The notes: generated from the letters alone by a model not told the origin. A DNA stretch of 64,000 bases from UBA2588 sp002339805 (GCA_045562555.1 JBJKVO010000016.1:124001-188000), one strand, 5' to 3'; shown: positions 8,932 through 17,838, counted from the first letter of the stretch. Numbers and translations: made by a program.

Positions 8932-8960
8932 AGACATATTAGAGCTACAGGAGTACTAAA

Positions 8961-9725
8961 GTGAATTTGAAAGGACAAAAAGGCCTGGTTTTTGGAGTCG
9001 CTAATGAGAAAAGTATAGCGTGGGCCATTGCTAAGAGACTTGATCAAAGTGGCGCCCGCATTGGGTTAGCATATCAAAACGAACGGCTAAGATCGAGAGT
9101 GGAGAAACTAGGCAATGAATTGCAAGACCCGCTGTTAATACCTTGTGACGCGAGCAGTGATGATGACGTTAAGCGTGCTTTTGACATAGTAAAACAAGAA
9201 TTTAAAGAGATCTCTTTTGTGATACATAGTATTGCTTTCGCAAATAAGGACGAATTGTCCGGACGGTTTACTGATACTAGTCGGGAAGGATTCCAGACCG
9301 CATTGGATATTAGCGCATTTACCCTGATTCCTATCACCAAATTTGCTACTGAATTAATGAACGGATCGGGTAGTATCGTGACGATGACGTTTGACGCGTC
9401 TCATGGTGTTTATCCTGGATATAATGTCATGGGCACAGCTAAGGCTGCTTTAGAGCATAGCGTCAGACAATTAGCTTACGAACATGGTCCTGACGGTGTT
9501 CGTGTGAATGCAATTTCTGCAGGTCCCTTAGATACACTGGCTGCTAGGGGGATCAGTGGTTTTCTTGACATGAAAAGAATTCATGCCGACAGGTCCCCGA
9601 TGAAACGCAATATTTCTGCAGATGAGGTTGCGGATGCCGCATTATTCTTGGTAAGCAACATGTCTACAGGAATTACGGGTGCTATCATACCTGTGGACGC
9701 AGGGTTCCACATTATGGCAGTGTAA
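8961..9725 (+). CDS. fabI: Enoyl-[acyl-carrier-protein] reductase (NADH), FabI type
   Basis: A short-chain dehydrogenase of 254 residues carrying FabI hallmarks: GVANEKSIAWAIAK for the cofactor loop, HSIAFANKDEL, DTSREGF, and the catalytic Y154-x6-K161 in YNVMGTAK, followed by RVNAISAGPLDTLAARGI. It reduces enoyl-ACP in fatty acid elongation. At the position of the first active-site tyrosine of E. coli FabI this protein has phenylalanine (TMTFDASHG), as in mycobacterial InhA. Translation starts at GTG with AGGAG 7 bases upstream. It ends tail to tail with the TPR gene with no spacer. Confidence 0.93.
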   Translation: MNLKGQKGLVFGVANEKSIAWAIAKRLDQSGARIGLAYQNERLRSRVEKLGNELQDPLLIPCDASSDDDVKRAFDIVKQEFKEISFVIHSIAFANKDELSGRFTDTSREGFQTALDISAFTLIPITKFATELMNGSGSIVTMTFDASHGVYPGYNVMGTAKAALEHSVRQLAYEHGPDGVRVNAISAGPLDTLAARGISGFLDMKRIHADRSPMKRNISADEVADAALFLVSNMSTGITGAIIPVDAGFHIMAV

Positions 9726-10475
9726 CTAGGTTAGAGATCCTAAAACAGCTTGGTCTTTCTCGGCTAATTCCGGATGACCTAAATGCTGATATGCCTGAAT
9801 GCGATAAGTGAGCGCTTGCACAAAAGAATTATCCATGGCGAGAGCTTTGGTAAATTGGTCGACTGCTTCAGTAAACTTGTTCTGATCAAGAAGCGTTTTC
9901 CCTCTAGTTGTGAACACCTCCGCTGTCAAGCTGCTAGGTACGAAGGTTGGTTTTTTAATAATTGAGTCCTCTGGTTGAACCTCAGGATTCTCTGAAGGGT
10001 CCAGCTTAGACTCGGTAGAGATAATCTCTTGTGGGCTTACGGTCTCAACGGATTCTTCAGGAATGCTGTCAGGGACAGAGGTCTGTGTAGGGTGTTTGGT
10101 CGACTCGATCGGAGCTAAAAACTCTGTGACTGCTTTGTCACAGCCTGTGCAGATCCATTCTATAGATGTGTTAGCTTCTCCAACCGTGTTGTATGTGGGT
10201 GTTTGAGATGATCCGCAATAAGGACAAAACCTGTTCGAGGCTGATTCTCGAGAAGACCGGCTTACTGGTTGCATTATCATCAGCCCGACTATTGGCAATA
10301 CTCCCAAGATTTGCAATCCTCCGAAGCCTGGAATCAGTAATGGGAATACTGAAAGAATCAGGGCTGCGCCTCCCCAAAGATAAGGGCTCCGATTTCTACC
10401 CTTTGCTAGGCGTGCTGCCCACAGGGTCACTATACCAAGCGAAAACAGTTGAAAGAGGATATTAATTGGATCCAT
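9726..10475 (-). CDS. Membrane-anchored zinc-ribbon and TPR protein
   Basis: A 249-residue protein with two or three hydrophobic segments at the N-terminus (about 5-22, 33-50 and 53-68). These are followed by a zinc ribbon with C84-x2-C87 and C109-x2-C112, an acidic proline-rich linker rich in E, S and P (about 121-185), and TPR-like helices at 190-245 (FTTRGKTLLDQNKFTEAVDQF). No function can be named. The layout suggests a membrane scaffold or adaptor. The stop abuts the fabI stop in convergent orientation. Confidence 0.75.
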   Translation of the reverse strand: MDPINILFQLFSLGIVTLWAARLAKGRNRSPYLWGGAALILSVFPLLIPGFGGLQILGVLPIVGLMIMQPVSRSSRESASNRFCPYCGSSQTPTYNTVGEANTSIEWICTGCDKAVTEFLAPIESTKHPTQTSVPDSIPEESVETVSPQEIISTESKLDPSENPEVQPEDSIIKKPTFVPSSLTAEVFTTRGKTLLDQNKFTEAVDQFTKALAMDNSFVQALTYRIQAYQHLGHPELAEKDQAVLGSLT

Positions 10476-10582
10476 TCGTCTTCCTGCATGTAAATTTTTG
10501 TCTTAATTAAATTATCCCACACAGAGATGATCAACTCAATACAGAATAACGACAGGTAAGACTCTATGACCAGATAAATACG

Positions 10583-10591
10583 TGGTATAGT
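10583..10591 (+). promoter_or_regulatory. Extended -10 promoter of the aldolase/phosphatase gene
   Basis: TG-G-TATAGT (10583-10591) is an extended -10 element, with only a weak -35 (TATGAC, 15 bp upstream). It stands 31 bases before the ATG at 10623, and GGGGGA (10614-10619) forms the ribosome site. Confidence 0.4.
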
Positions 10592-10622
10592 ATCACGAGA
10601 ACTTTACATAAATGGGGGAACC

Positions 10623-11753
10623 ATGAAGATAACCTTATCAATATTGAAGGCTGACGTAGGCTCTATCGGAGGCCATACCCAACCTTCCGAAGCTATGATG
10701 GAAGCTGCGCGACAGGACGCGAAAGATGCGATCGCGAGTGGTCTGTTGATCGACGCTTTCGTAGGACATACCGGAGACGACATCTGCATCACTGCATCTC
10801 ATGTGCACGGGAAAGATAATGATGATGTTCACCAGTTCGCGTGGAAAGCATTTTTGCATGCAACCGATATTGCAGCCCAAAATGGTCTTTATGGGGCAGG
10901 ACAAGATCTATTGGCCGACGCTCCTTCAGGAAATATTCGGGGTGCTGGTCCGGCCATCGCTGAGATAGAATTTGAACATGAACCTGGTAAAACTAATCCT
11001 ATCAGACCAGCCGAATCCTTTATGGTGCTAGCGGCAGATAAATGCGGACCGGGTGCGTATAACTTGCCTTTGTTTTTGGGCTTTGCTGACCCAATGTATT
11101 GCGGCGGCCTCATGCTACCAAGATTGAGCGAAGGATTCACCTTTAATATCATAGATATGGATAACACGGATGGAGATAGCATCATCAGTTTAAACGCTCC
11201 AGAGGATTATTACAAAATCGCAGTTCTGTTACGAGACAATGAAAGATTTGGAATCGACTCTATTGTTTCTCGACATACAGGTCAAGTCGCTGCAGCAGTA
11301 TCAGCGATGAGAATGCACAACATTGCAGGGACTTATACAGGTAAGGATGATCCAGTAGCCCTTGTACGCAATCAAGGCATATTCCCTGCTCCAGAGGAGC
11401 TGATTTCTCCTTTCGCAAAGGCTCACTATGTTGGAGGGGATGCTAGGGGGTCTCACGTCATGCCTCTGATGCCTGTGGCGATTAACACTCCTGTTACAGG
11501 AATGTATTGTTTGCCTTTAGTATCTTGTGTTGGGTTTTCATTAGCTGCTGATGGCACTTTCTCAAGCGGATATGCCGACTTCTTCGATAATGTATCATGG
11601 GATTACACTAGACTAAAAGCTCAAGAAAAAGGAATCGAAATGAGATCTCAGGGTTGGTCCGGTGCGGCAATGTTGCCTTATGGGGAACTAGAATATTCTG
11701 GATTTAGGCAATCTATAGGTGATTTGTTAGAACAGTTCGATTTCAGGGGATAG
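10623..11753 (+). CDS. fbp: Fructose-1,6-bisphosphate aldolase/phosphatase (archaeal type V, bifunctional)
   Basis: This 376-residue protein matches the archaeal/thermophile FBPA/P family throughout. It has KADVGSIGGHTQPS at the N-terminus (metal and phosphate ligands), HTGDDICITASHVHG, YGAGQDLLADAPSGNIRGAGP, GLMLPRLSEGF and GGDARGSHVMPL. The enzyme condenses triose phosphates and dephosphorylates the product in one active site, making gluconeogenesis effectively one-way. It stands alone with its own promoter and a GGGGGA ribosome site. Its 3' end overlaps the convergent purT by 11 bases. The family is known from archaea, deep-branching bacteria and Chloroflexota, in line with the proposed host. 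Confidence 0.95.
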   Translation: MKITLSILKADVGSIGGHTQPSEAMMEAARQDAKDAIASGLLIDAFVGHTGDDICITASHVHGKDNDDVHQFAWKAFLHATDIAAQNGLYGAGQDLLADAPSGNIRGAGPAIAEIEFEHEPGKTNPIRPAESFMVLAADKCGPGAYNLPLFLGFADPMYCGGLMLPRLSEGFTFNIIDMDNTDGDSIISLNAPEDYYKIAVLLRDNERFGIDSIVSRHTGQVAAAVSAMRMHNIAGTYTGKDDPVALVRNQGIFPAPEELISPFAKAHYVGGDARGSHVMPLMPVAINTPVTGMYCLPLVSCVGFSLAADGTFSSGYADFFDNVSWDYTRLKAQEKGIEMRSQGWSGAAMLPYGELEYSGFRQSIGDLLEQFDFRG

Positions 11754-12903
11754 GGTCCGACACCACTTTAACCAGATGCGCGGCTTGGGTTGCTAGTTTC
11801 ACGCTTGAGGCTAGTACCACGCCCATGCGTCGGTTGGGTCTGGTGCTTGGTTTTCCAAATATTCTCACATCTGTACCAGGAATAGACATCGCGTCCTCTA
11901 TTCCTTCAAAATGAAAATGGTCAGCGGCGTCTTCTGCCAAGATGACATGGCTTGCGCCATGACGAACCAGAGTTATATCGGGAATGGGAATTCCTAGGAT
12001 TGCTCTGGCATGGAGATCGAATTCTGACAGGTTTTGAGTGTACATAGTAACCATTCCGGTATCATGCGGCCGGGGGCTGAGTTCACTGAATATAGGTTCA
12101 CCATTGCATATGAAAAATTCGACCCCGAACAATCCTACTCCACCCAGGTCTTCAGTGATTTGCAAAGCCATATCTCTTGCCGTTCTTTCAACATCAGGTA
12201 CGATGTCATCCCTGAAAATGTGCGCCGGCTGCCAGCTATACCGGTAGTCTCCTTCTTGTTGTACGTGCCCGATGCTTGGGCAGAATAATGTTTGGCCGTC
12301 TGCGGTTCGGATGGTTAATAGAGTTATTTCATAATCAAATTCGAGAAATTCTTCTACTATCACGACTGTTCTGTCCCCCCGCATGTCCTTAACAGCTTTC
12401 TCCCAAGACTTCTCGACTTGTGAAATAGAAGTAATTGTTGATTGCCCTTTCCCGCTAGAACTCATGACGGGTTTGATCACACAAGGAATTCCAATGCTCC
12501 ATATCTGTTCTGTCAACTCCTGTTCACTTGTGGCGTAAGCATATCTTGCTGTTCTCAAGCCTAACTCTGTCGCCCGTTCTCTGATTCGGTCCCTGTTCAT
12601 CGTAAGGTTGACTGCACGGGCATTGGGGATGATTGTGTGCCCTTGGTCTTGTTTTTCTAGTAAGACTTCCGTTCGGATCGCTTCAATTTCTGGGACGATT
12701 AAATCTGGTTGTGTAACTTCGATTAAGTTTGCCAGAGCCGCAGGGTCTAACATATCTATCACAGCGGACTTGTCTGCGACTTGCATTGCTGGGGCGTCGA
12801 TGTAGTTGTCACACGCGGTAACTTGAGCTCCCAATCTTTTAGCACTGATGCAGAATTCTTTGCCGAGTTCTCCGCTACCCAGTAACAATATATGCTGTTT
12901 CAC
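11743..12903 (-). CDS. purT: Formate-dependent phosphoribosylglycinamide formyltransferase PurT
   Basis: An ATP-grasp enzyme of 386 residues with the N-terminal LLGSGELGKE nucleotide loop, PDLIVPEIEAI, the central PVMSSSGKGQ glycine loop, GVGLFGVEFF and SPRPHDTGMVTM. PurT formylates glycinamide ribonucleotide using formate and ATP in purine synthesis, bypassing 10-formyl-tetrahydrofolate. Length and motifs match E. coli PurT closely. It lies downstream of the aminotransferase and aspS on the minus strand, with short gaps that fit an operon. Confidence 0.95.
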   Translation of the reverse strand: MKQHILLLGSGELGKEFCISAKRLGAQVTACDNYIDAPAMQVADKSAVIDMLDPAALANLIEVTQPDLIVPEIEAIRTEVLLEKQDQGHTIIPNARAVNLTMNRDRIRERATELGLRTARYAYATSEQELTEQIWSIGIPCVIKPVMSSSGKGQSTITSISQVEKSWEKAVKDMRGDRTVVIVEEFLEFDYEITLLTIRTADGQTLFCPSIGHVQQEGDYRYSWQPAHIFRDDIVPDVERTARDMALQITEDLGGVGLFGVEFFICNGEPIFSELSPRPHDTGMVTMYTQNLSEFDLHARAILGIPIPDITLVRHGASHVILAEDAADHFHFEGIEDAMSIPGTDVRIFGKPSTRPNRRMGVVLASSVKLATQAAHLVKVVSDPIP

Positions 12904-12928
12904 TATAAACCTTCAGGCGAAGTATTTT

Positions 12929-14110
12929 TCAGATTATGTTGTGTTTTTCTAAGATCCTAACAAACTCCACTGTTCCTTCGTAGCAATCTTCTACCGTAGC
13001 GTGGCCAAAACATAGACGCACGTAGTTTTCTCCAGTGCCTTCTGGGGAATAACCTTTGCCATTAAGATATCCTACTCCTTCATTAAAGCAAGTTTGTTGG
13101 AATGCTTCCATGTCTGTCCCTTCGGGGAATTTGACCCATATATAGAGTCCTCCTTGAGGCACGTTCCATTCCGCTCTTGACCCCAATGATTCTCCAAGTG
13201 CGGATAACATTGAATCTCTTTTTTGACGAAAAGCAGAGTTTTGGTCTTCTATATGGTCATACATATGTGTAGCTAAATACTCTTGTACGGCCAATGATGC
13301 GAACGGATTTGTGGATCCTGCTTTATAACTACAAGCTCTGTTTCTAACTTCTTCAGGGGCTACCAAGTATCCCAGCCGCATACCAGGGGCGATTATTTTC
13401 GAGAACGACCCAACATAAATTGTTTGCCCTCTTTCGTCCATGGAGTAAAACGAATCAACGTCCTCTCCTTCAAACCTGAGATCGAAATAGCAATCATCTT
13501 CGAAAATAGGCACGTTGTAATTCTGACATATTTGCATAACTTGCTGACGCCTTTCAGCAGGCATTGTCCATCCTATGGGGTTTTGAAAAGTTGGGATAGT
13601 ATATAGGCATTTGATAGTCTTCCCTTCTTTTTGGACTGCTAGAATCAATGATTCCAGAGAACTTGGGTCTATTCCTGTGTCATCGCATTCCACTGCCCGT
13701 ACATCTGCATCGAATCTCTGCATTTGATTCAGTGTGCCCGAGTATACGAATTTCTCCGTTAAGATGACATCGCCCGGGTCAGTTAAAGCCTGGATTACCA
13801 TGCTTATCGCCTCTCCTGAACCTGATGTAATAACTACATCATCCGGAGTTATGTCCATCTTCCGGTCTCTTTTCAGTTTATCTGCTACAAGGGTACGCAG
13901 CCCTTCTAGTCCGACTAGATCTTCATAATATGCTAAGTTTTTGCCTTCTCTGTCTAGTGCAATTTGTAGGGACTGCACTAACTCGTCTAGTGGCAATGAT
14001 TCTGGATCGGGGTATGCTACTGCGAAGTCATATTTGGCGTGTGCATGGCGATTCGGGGTTTTGTTTTTAGAAGTCTTAGAAAAAAGGCCGGAATAGTCAA
14101 AGTTTGTCAT
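12929..14110 (-). CDS. PLP-dependent aminotransferase, class I/II (LysN/2-aminoadipate transaminase-like)
   Basis: A fold-type I aminotransferase of 393 residues. It has YEDLVGLEGLR near 62-72, the ITSGSGEAIS cofactor phosphate region (94-103), TIPTFQNPIGWTM (171-183), an FEDDCY aspartate segment (203-208), and the PLP lysine K238 in GSFSKIIAPG. This pattern matches the MocR/LysN-like aminotransferases without the DNA-binding domain. The substrate (an aromatic, branched-chain or aminoadipate-like amino acid) is not determinable. It lies 11 bases downstream of aspS and upstream of purT, so co-transcription is likely. Confidence 0.9.
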   Translation of the reverse strand: MTNFDYSGLFSKTSKNKTPNRHAHAKYDFAVAYPDPESLPLDELVQSLQIALDREGKNLAYYEDLVGLEGLRTLVADKLKRDRKMDITPDDVVITSGSGEAISMVIQALTDPGDVILTEKFVYSGTLNQMQRFDADVRAVECDDTGIDPSSLESLILAVQKEGKTIKCLYTIPTFQNPIGWTMPAERRQQVMQICQNYNVPIFEDDCYFDLRFEGEDVDSFYSMDERGQTIYVGSFSKIIAPGMRLGYLVAPEEVRNRACSYKAGSTNPFASLAVQEYLATHMYDHIEDQNSAFRQKRDSMLSALGESLGSRAEWNVPQGGLYIWVKFPEGTDMEAFQQTCFNEGVGYLNGKGYSPEGTGENYVRLCFGHATVEDCYEGTVEFVRILEKHNII

Positions 14111-14121
14111 TGTGAAATCTC

Positions 14122-15891
14122 CTAATCATTTTTTAATGTAATGCCCAAGTCGTTGAGCTGAGCGCCATCTACTAAAGAGGGAGCTCCAAAAAGCAAGTCA
14201 GTTCCGCTTTGGGTTTTGGGGAATGCTATGACGTCTCTTATGGAATCTGTCCCGGACAAAATAGTTACAAGACGATCGATGCCTGGAGCAATTCCTCCAT
14301 GAGGCGGAGCGCCGTATTGGAAAGCTTCTAATATTTGCCCAAATTGGGAATGTATTTCTGCTTCCGAGTATCCTAATATTTCGAAGATTTTTTGCTGAGT
14401 GGTTTGATCGTGGATTCTGATGCTGCCACTCGCCAATTCCATGCCGTTGCAAACTAAGTCGTATGCTTTACTTTTGATGTTGCCGTAGTCTCCTGAATCT
14501 AGTTTGGATCGATCTTCTTCTTGCGGGGAAGTGAATGGGTGGTGCGAAGAAGTCCAAGTGTTGCTAGATTCCTCCAACTCGAATAATGGAAATTCTGTAA
14601 CGAAGCAAAATGCGAGATAATTTGGATCAATTAGTTCGAAAAATTTACCAAGTTCGATTCTGAACGCTCCGAGCATCGAGTTAAGTTGTCGCTCAGGTCC
14701 TCCCATTATCACGATTAGATCTTGATCTTTACTATTCAGGGATTCTCGTAGTTCCCTTAGTAAAGTGTCGTCGAGGCTTAACCCAGGGGAGAAGACAGCT
14801 CCGTCTGGGGATAACCTGATGTGAGCGAGACCTGGAGAACCGACTTCCGAAGCCATGCGATTTAGGTTCCGTATGGCGTTATTGCTGATGGAGCCTTTGT
14901 CAGGGACATTGATTGCTTTAACTTTCCCCCCGTTTTTGATAACTGACTGAAATACTTGAAAATCTGTTTTTGTGGCAACAGTGGTGATGTCGACCATAGG
15001 CAATTCGAATCTTAAGTCCGGTTTATCCGATCCATAGTATTCCATTGCCTGGTGGTATGTCAGTCTAGGGAACGGCTTGGGTACAACTTTTTCGGGAACA
15101 AGCTTTTCTATCATTTGTATGTATAGATGTTCTGTGAGTCGATATATGTCCTCTTCTTCAACAAAGCTCATTTCCAAATCAAGTTGAGTGAATTCTGGTT
15201 GCCTGTCTGCACGTAAATCCTCATCTCTGAAACATCTTGCTATTTGGAAATACTTCTCGACGCCTGCAACCATCAGTAACTGCTTCATTTGTTGAGGGGA
15301 TTGAGGGAGAGCATAAAAAGAACCAGGTTGGAGTCTGCTCGGAACCAAGAAATCCCTTGCTCCTTCAGGAGTGCTTTTGATAAGAATTGGTGTTTCGATC
15401 TCTAAAAAACCTTCTCCATCTAAATAATCCCTGATAAATTTTGTGACCTCGTATCGTAATTTTAGAATTTTGTACATTTCTGGTCGCCTGAGGTCTAGGT
15501 ATCTATATTTCAACCTAAGTGCTTCATCTACATCTATATCATCTTCTATGTAAAACGGCGGAGTCAGAGAAGGGTTTAGGACTTCTATAGTTGACGCCGC
15601 CAATTCGAACATTCCAGTAGGCAAGGATGGGTTTTCCGTCCCATCAGGTCTTGGTTGTATGCTGCCAGCGACTTCGAGGACCCATTCGGATCTCACTTCT
15701 TCTGCCACTCGATGAGCATCTGGATGGTCATCTGGGTTAACAGTCACTTGAAGCAATCCACTGCGGTCCCTGAGGTCAATAAATATCAAGCCTCCGTGAT
15801 CCCTACGGTTTGAGACCCAACCTTTAACAGTGACTGGTTGCCCGTCATGACTGTTATTTACCTCTCCACAATTCGTACGCTGTGTGTCCAA
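14122..15891 (-). CDS. aspS: Aspartyl-tRNA synthetase, bacterial type (probably non-discriminating)
   Basis: At 589 residues it has the bacterial AspRS layout: OB-fold anticodon domain (1-110), class II core with motif 2 (FRDEDLRADRQPEFTQLD), the inserted GAD domain (about 290-430), and motif 3 (GGIAPGIDRLV, near 530). The start is a TTG preceded by AAGGAG. Two anticodon-domain signatures, RRDHGGLIF (His rather than Leu) and RPDGTEN (Gly), match enzymes described as non-discriminating, which charge both tRNA-Asp and tRNA-Asn and need an amidotransferase. That reading is inference from the published residue pattern. Confidence 0.95.
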   Translation of the reverse strand: MDTQRTNCGEVNNSHDGQPVTVKGWVSNRRDHGGLIFIDLRDRSGLLQVTVNPDDHPDAHRVAEEVRSEWVLEVAGSIQPRPDGTENPSLPTGMFELAASTIEVLNPSLTPPFYIEDDIDVDEALRLKYRYLDLRRPEMYKILKLRYEVTKFIRDYLDGEGFLEIETPILIKSTPEGARDFLVPSRLQPGSFYALPQSPQQMKQLLMVAGVEKYFQIARCFRDEDLRADRQPEFTQLDLEMSFVEEEDIYRLTEHLYIQMIEKLVPEKVVPKPFPRLTYHQAMEYYGSDKPDLRFELPMVDITTVATKTDFQVFQSVIKNGGKVKAINVPDKGSISNNAIRNLNRMASEVGSPGLAHIRLSPDGAVFSPGLSLDDTLLRELRESLNSKDQDLIVIMGGPERQLNSMLGAFRIELGKFFELIDPNYLAFCFVTEFPLFELEESSNTWTSSHHPFTSPQEEDRSKLDSGDYGNIKSKAYDLVCNGMELASGSIRIHDQTTQQKIFEILGYSEAEIHSQFGQILEAFQYGAPPHGGIAPGIDRLVTILSGTDSIRDVIAFPKTQSGTDLLFGAPSLVDGAQLNDLGITLKND

Positions 15892-15959
15892 ATGAAACTC
15901 CTTATTATGAATATTGGTATTATCTAGGTTTTATCGTAAATTTTCTACAGCCATCACAT

Positions 15960-17528
15960 TTAAGCAGAGATGCTGTCTTGTTGGATTATGTCTAAGTACT
16001 CACTCGCTAATAAAGCGAAGTCAGCTGAATGCTCACCATATTCCTGGTACACATCAAGGAAAGAGATCAATGATATACGTATCGCATCTGCATATTGAGT
16101 GCTGCTCACAGTTTCTTGGTATTTTATTAACGCTCTTATTGCAATGATGTTGTCTGGTAAAGGTTTTTCTCGTATAGCCATATATCCCGGTTGCCGTTGC
16201 TGCAACTGGATGTCAAAAAAAGCTCCCCTCCTCTCGTCATAATATTCCGACATCATGCGATTCGCGAGTTCGTGGAGACGGTCTTCCCAAGGTGCATAAG
16301 GGAGAATTGATGTATTTATGGCTGATGCAAGGACTTCAAGTACGCTTGCAACGTCTACTAACAAGTTAGTCGGTTCTCCGTCTGCCGTTTCATTGTATGA
16401 GTGACTAGACATCTCAGACGATACTTTTGTGTATAGAACTTCTAACATCATGATCAGTTCTTCTGAATCTAGAGGTAGTTCGATCCCATTGTTGTATGCT
16501 TTGATAATTAAGGATGCTTGTTTTGCGGTGGACGATATGTAAGACCAAGAATCAGCGGAAGGGCCAACGGAGTGGGTTTTCGCTAATGAGGTCATGCCGA
16601 AATATGAAGAATCAGCTCCGATACTCCCTCTGTATGATTTACTCTGTTTAAGATATAAGTCACGGTGGATAAATGCAGTGATGCTTTGGTAGGCTTGCAA
16701 ATATTTCTGGTCACCCAAGAGGAGTCCTGCAGAGAGGAAGCTTCTGCTTAGAGCTGTATTGTCATCGAGTAATTTTTCATATTGAGGGTCATTCCAGTCT
16801 CGGGTTTTGGTGTACCGGAAAACACCACCTTCGTCTTTGTCAGTCATCGATGACGTGGTTAATGCATCCAGGGTTTTGCGGATTATAAGTTCGTAAAATG
16901 GTTCCTGAGTTTGTTGGAACAAGTAAATCATTAAAGATATGACCGGTGCATTGGGAAACTTAGGTTCGTACCCAAAGCCACCATACAGAGGGTCATATGT
17001 TCCTATACTCATCCTGGCGATAGACTCTATGAGGTTCCTGTCAATGATTCTAGGTTCAACTTCTGTGCTTACCTGAGAGAGACCTACTCTCGCTGCACGC
17101 TGCTGCTGTTGAAGGAACAGCTCTCTTGAACGGTCGTATAGGCCTGGTTTGTCTTGGTTGTATGCGTCAGTAACTTCACTCAGCATTGAAAACAGTTGGT
17201 CGGGCGTAAGATATGTGGCACCGGCTAGCATGCCTCCGTGAGGCGTCAGGATAGCGGTTGTCGGCCATCCTCCAACGTTATATCTAAAATTTAATTCTGG
17301 TCTTTGATCGTTGTCCACAAGTACTGGGATATAATTGTCATTTACATGAGATACCACTGCTTGATCTAAATAGGTGTCTTCTAACATGACGTGGCACCAG
17401 TAGCACCACTCGGCTGTGATCATTAACAAGATAGGTTTGTCTCTTAGTTGAGCCATTTTGAACGTGGATTCGTTCCAAGTTTGCCAAGAGATCCCTTTGT
17501 CTGTACTACTATCAGGTTGTGTATTCAT
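15960..17528 (-). CDS. Thioredoxin-domain protein, DUF255/YyaL (SSP411) family, short form
   Basis: The N-terminal DUF255 thioredoxin-like domain starts with SWQTWNESTF and has the CYWC redox motif (C42-x2-C45) and the DNDQRPELNFRYNVGGWPTT block with the cis-proline. The C-terminal part (about 190-510) is an alpha/alpha-barrel, glucosidase-like helical region. At 522 residues it is shorter than the usual 650-700. The function of the family is not established. The gene lies just downstream of two tRNA genes on the same strand, 24 bases from the CCA end of the nearer tRNA. Confidence 0.85.
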   Translation of the reverse strand: MNTQPDSSTDKGISWQTWNESTFKMAQLRDKPILLMITAEWCYWCHVMLEDTYLDQAVVSHVNDNYIPVLVDNDQRPELNFRYNVGGWPTTAILTPHGGMLAGATYLTPDQLFSMLSEVTDAYNQDKPGLYDRSRELFLQQQQRAARVGLSQVSTEVEPRIIDRNLIESIARMSIGTYDPLYGGFGYEPKFPNAPVISLMIYLFQQTQEPFYELIIRKTLDALTTSSMTDKDEGGVFRYTKTRDWNDPQYEKLLDDNTALSRSFLSAGLLLGDQKYLQAYQSITAFIHRDLYLKQSKSYRGSIGADSSYFGMTSLAKTHSVGPSADSWSYISSTAKQASLIIKAYNNGIELPLDSEELIMMLEVLYTKVSSEMSSHSYNETADGEPTNLLVDVASVLEVLASAINTSILPYAPWEDRLHELANRMMSEYYDERRGAFFDIQLQQRQPGYMAIREKPLPDNIIAIRALIKYQETVSSTQYADAIRISLISFLDVYQEYGEHSADFALLASEYLDIIQQDSISA

Positions 17529-17552
17529 TCATGTCCACAAGGAAAATATAGA

Positions 17553-17628
17553 TGGTACGCCTGGAGGGACTCGAACCCCCAACACCTAGTTCCGAAGACT
17601 AGTGCTCTATCCATTGAGCTACAGGCGC
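17553..17628 (-). tRNA. tRNA-Arg (anticodon UCG), CCA encoded
   Basis: Read on the minus strand from 17628, the acceptor GCGCCTG pairs with CAGGCGT (one G-U pair), with discriminator A and an encoded CCA at 17555-17553. The D stem is AGCTC/GAGC. The anticodon stem CTAGT/ACTAG encloses the loop CTTCGGA, giving anticodon TCG. The T arm has GGTTCGAGTCC. The cloverleaf is complete. Confidence 0.95.
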
Positions 17629-17656
17629 ACAGTACCCTAAATTGGCTGTTGCCAAA

Positions 17657-17734
17657 TGGGGCGAGCGATGGGATTCGAACCCACGATCTCCTGGACCACA
17701 ACCAGGCGCCTTAGGCCACTTGGCTACGCTCGCC
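17657..17734 (-). tRNA. tRNA-His (anticodon GUG), with encoded G-1 and CCA
   Basis: On the minus strand from 17734: an extra G at -1, acceptor GCGAGCG paired with CGCTCGC, discriminator C, and an encoded CCA at 17659-17657. The anticodon stem CCTGG/CCAGG holds the loop TTGTGGT, anticodon GTG, and the T arm has GGTTCGAATCC. The G-1:C73 pair is the identity element of histidine tRNA and supports the call. Confidence 0.96.
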
Positions 17735-17745
17735 ACAGGAGGTGA

Positions 17746-17754
17746 ATTATATCA
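17746..17754 (-). promoter_or_regulatory. Extended -10 promoter for the tRNA-His/tRNA-Arg unit
   Basis: On the minus strand TG-A-TATAAT stands 11 bases before the 5' end of tRNA-His. The -35 region is weak. It would drive both tRNAs and possibly the DUF255 gene beyond. Confidence 0.45.
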
Positions 17755-17800
17755 TATATAGAACACGGTTGGATCTGGTGAATTTAAGGAATGGACTGTA

Positions 17801-17829
17801 ATGAAAGTGATAGAAAAAAACTTTATAAT
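17801..17829 (+). promoter_or_regulatory. Promoter of the 17870 gene
   Basis: ATGAAA (17801-17806) and TATAAT (17824-17829), spaced by 17 bp, about 40 bases before the ATG at 17870. Confidence 0.45.
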
Positions 17830-17838
17830 GTATACATT
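17827..17838. promoter_or_regulatory. 12-bp perfect palindrome overlapping the -10 box (operator candidate)
   Basis: AATGTATACATT is a perfect palindrome that overlaps the last three bases of the TATAAT box and would cover the transcription start. The downstream gene encodes a likely DNA-binding protein, so autoregulation is a natural reading, though unproven. Confidence 0.4.

Noticed and set aside
17448..17714. An 88-codon plus-strand frame spanning two tRNA genes
   Set aside because: It covers the antisense of tRNA-Arg and part of tRNA-His and has no coding features. It arises from tRNA sequence.
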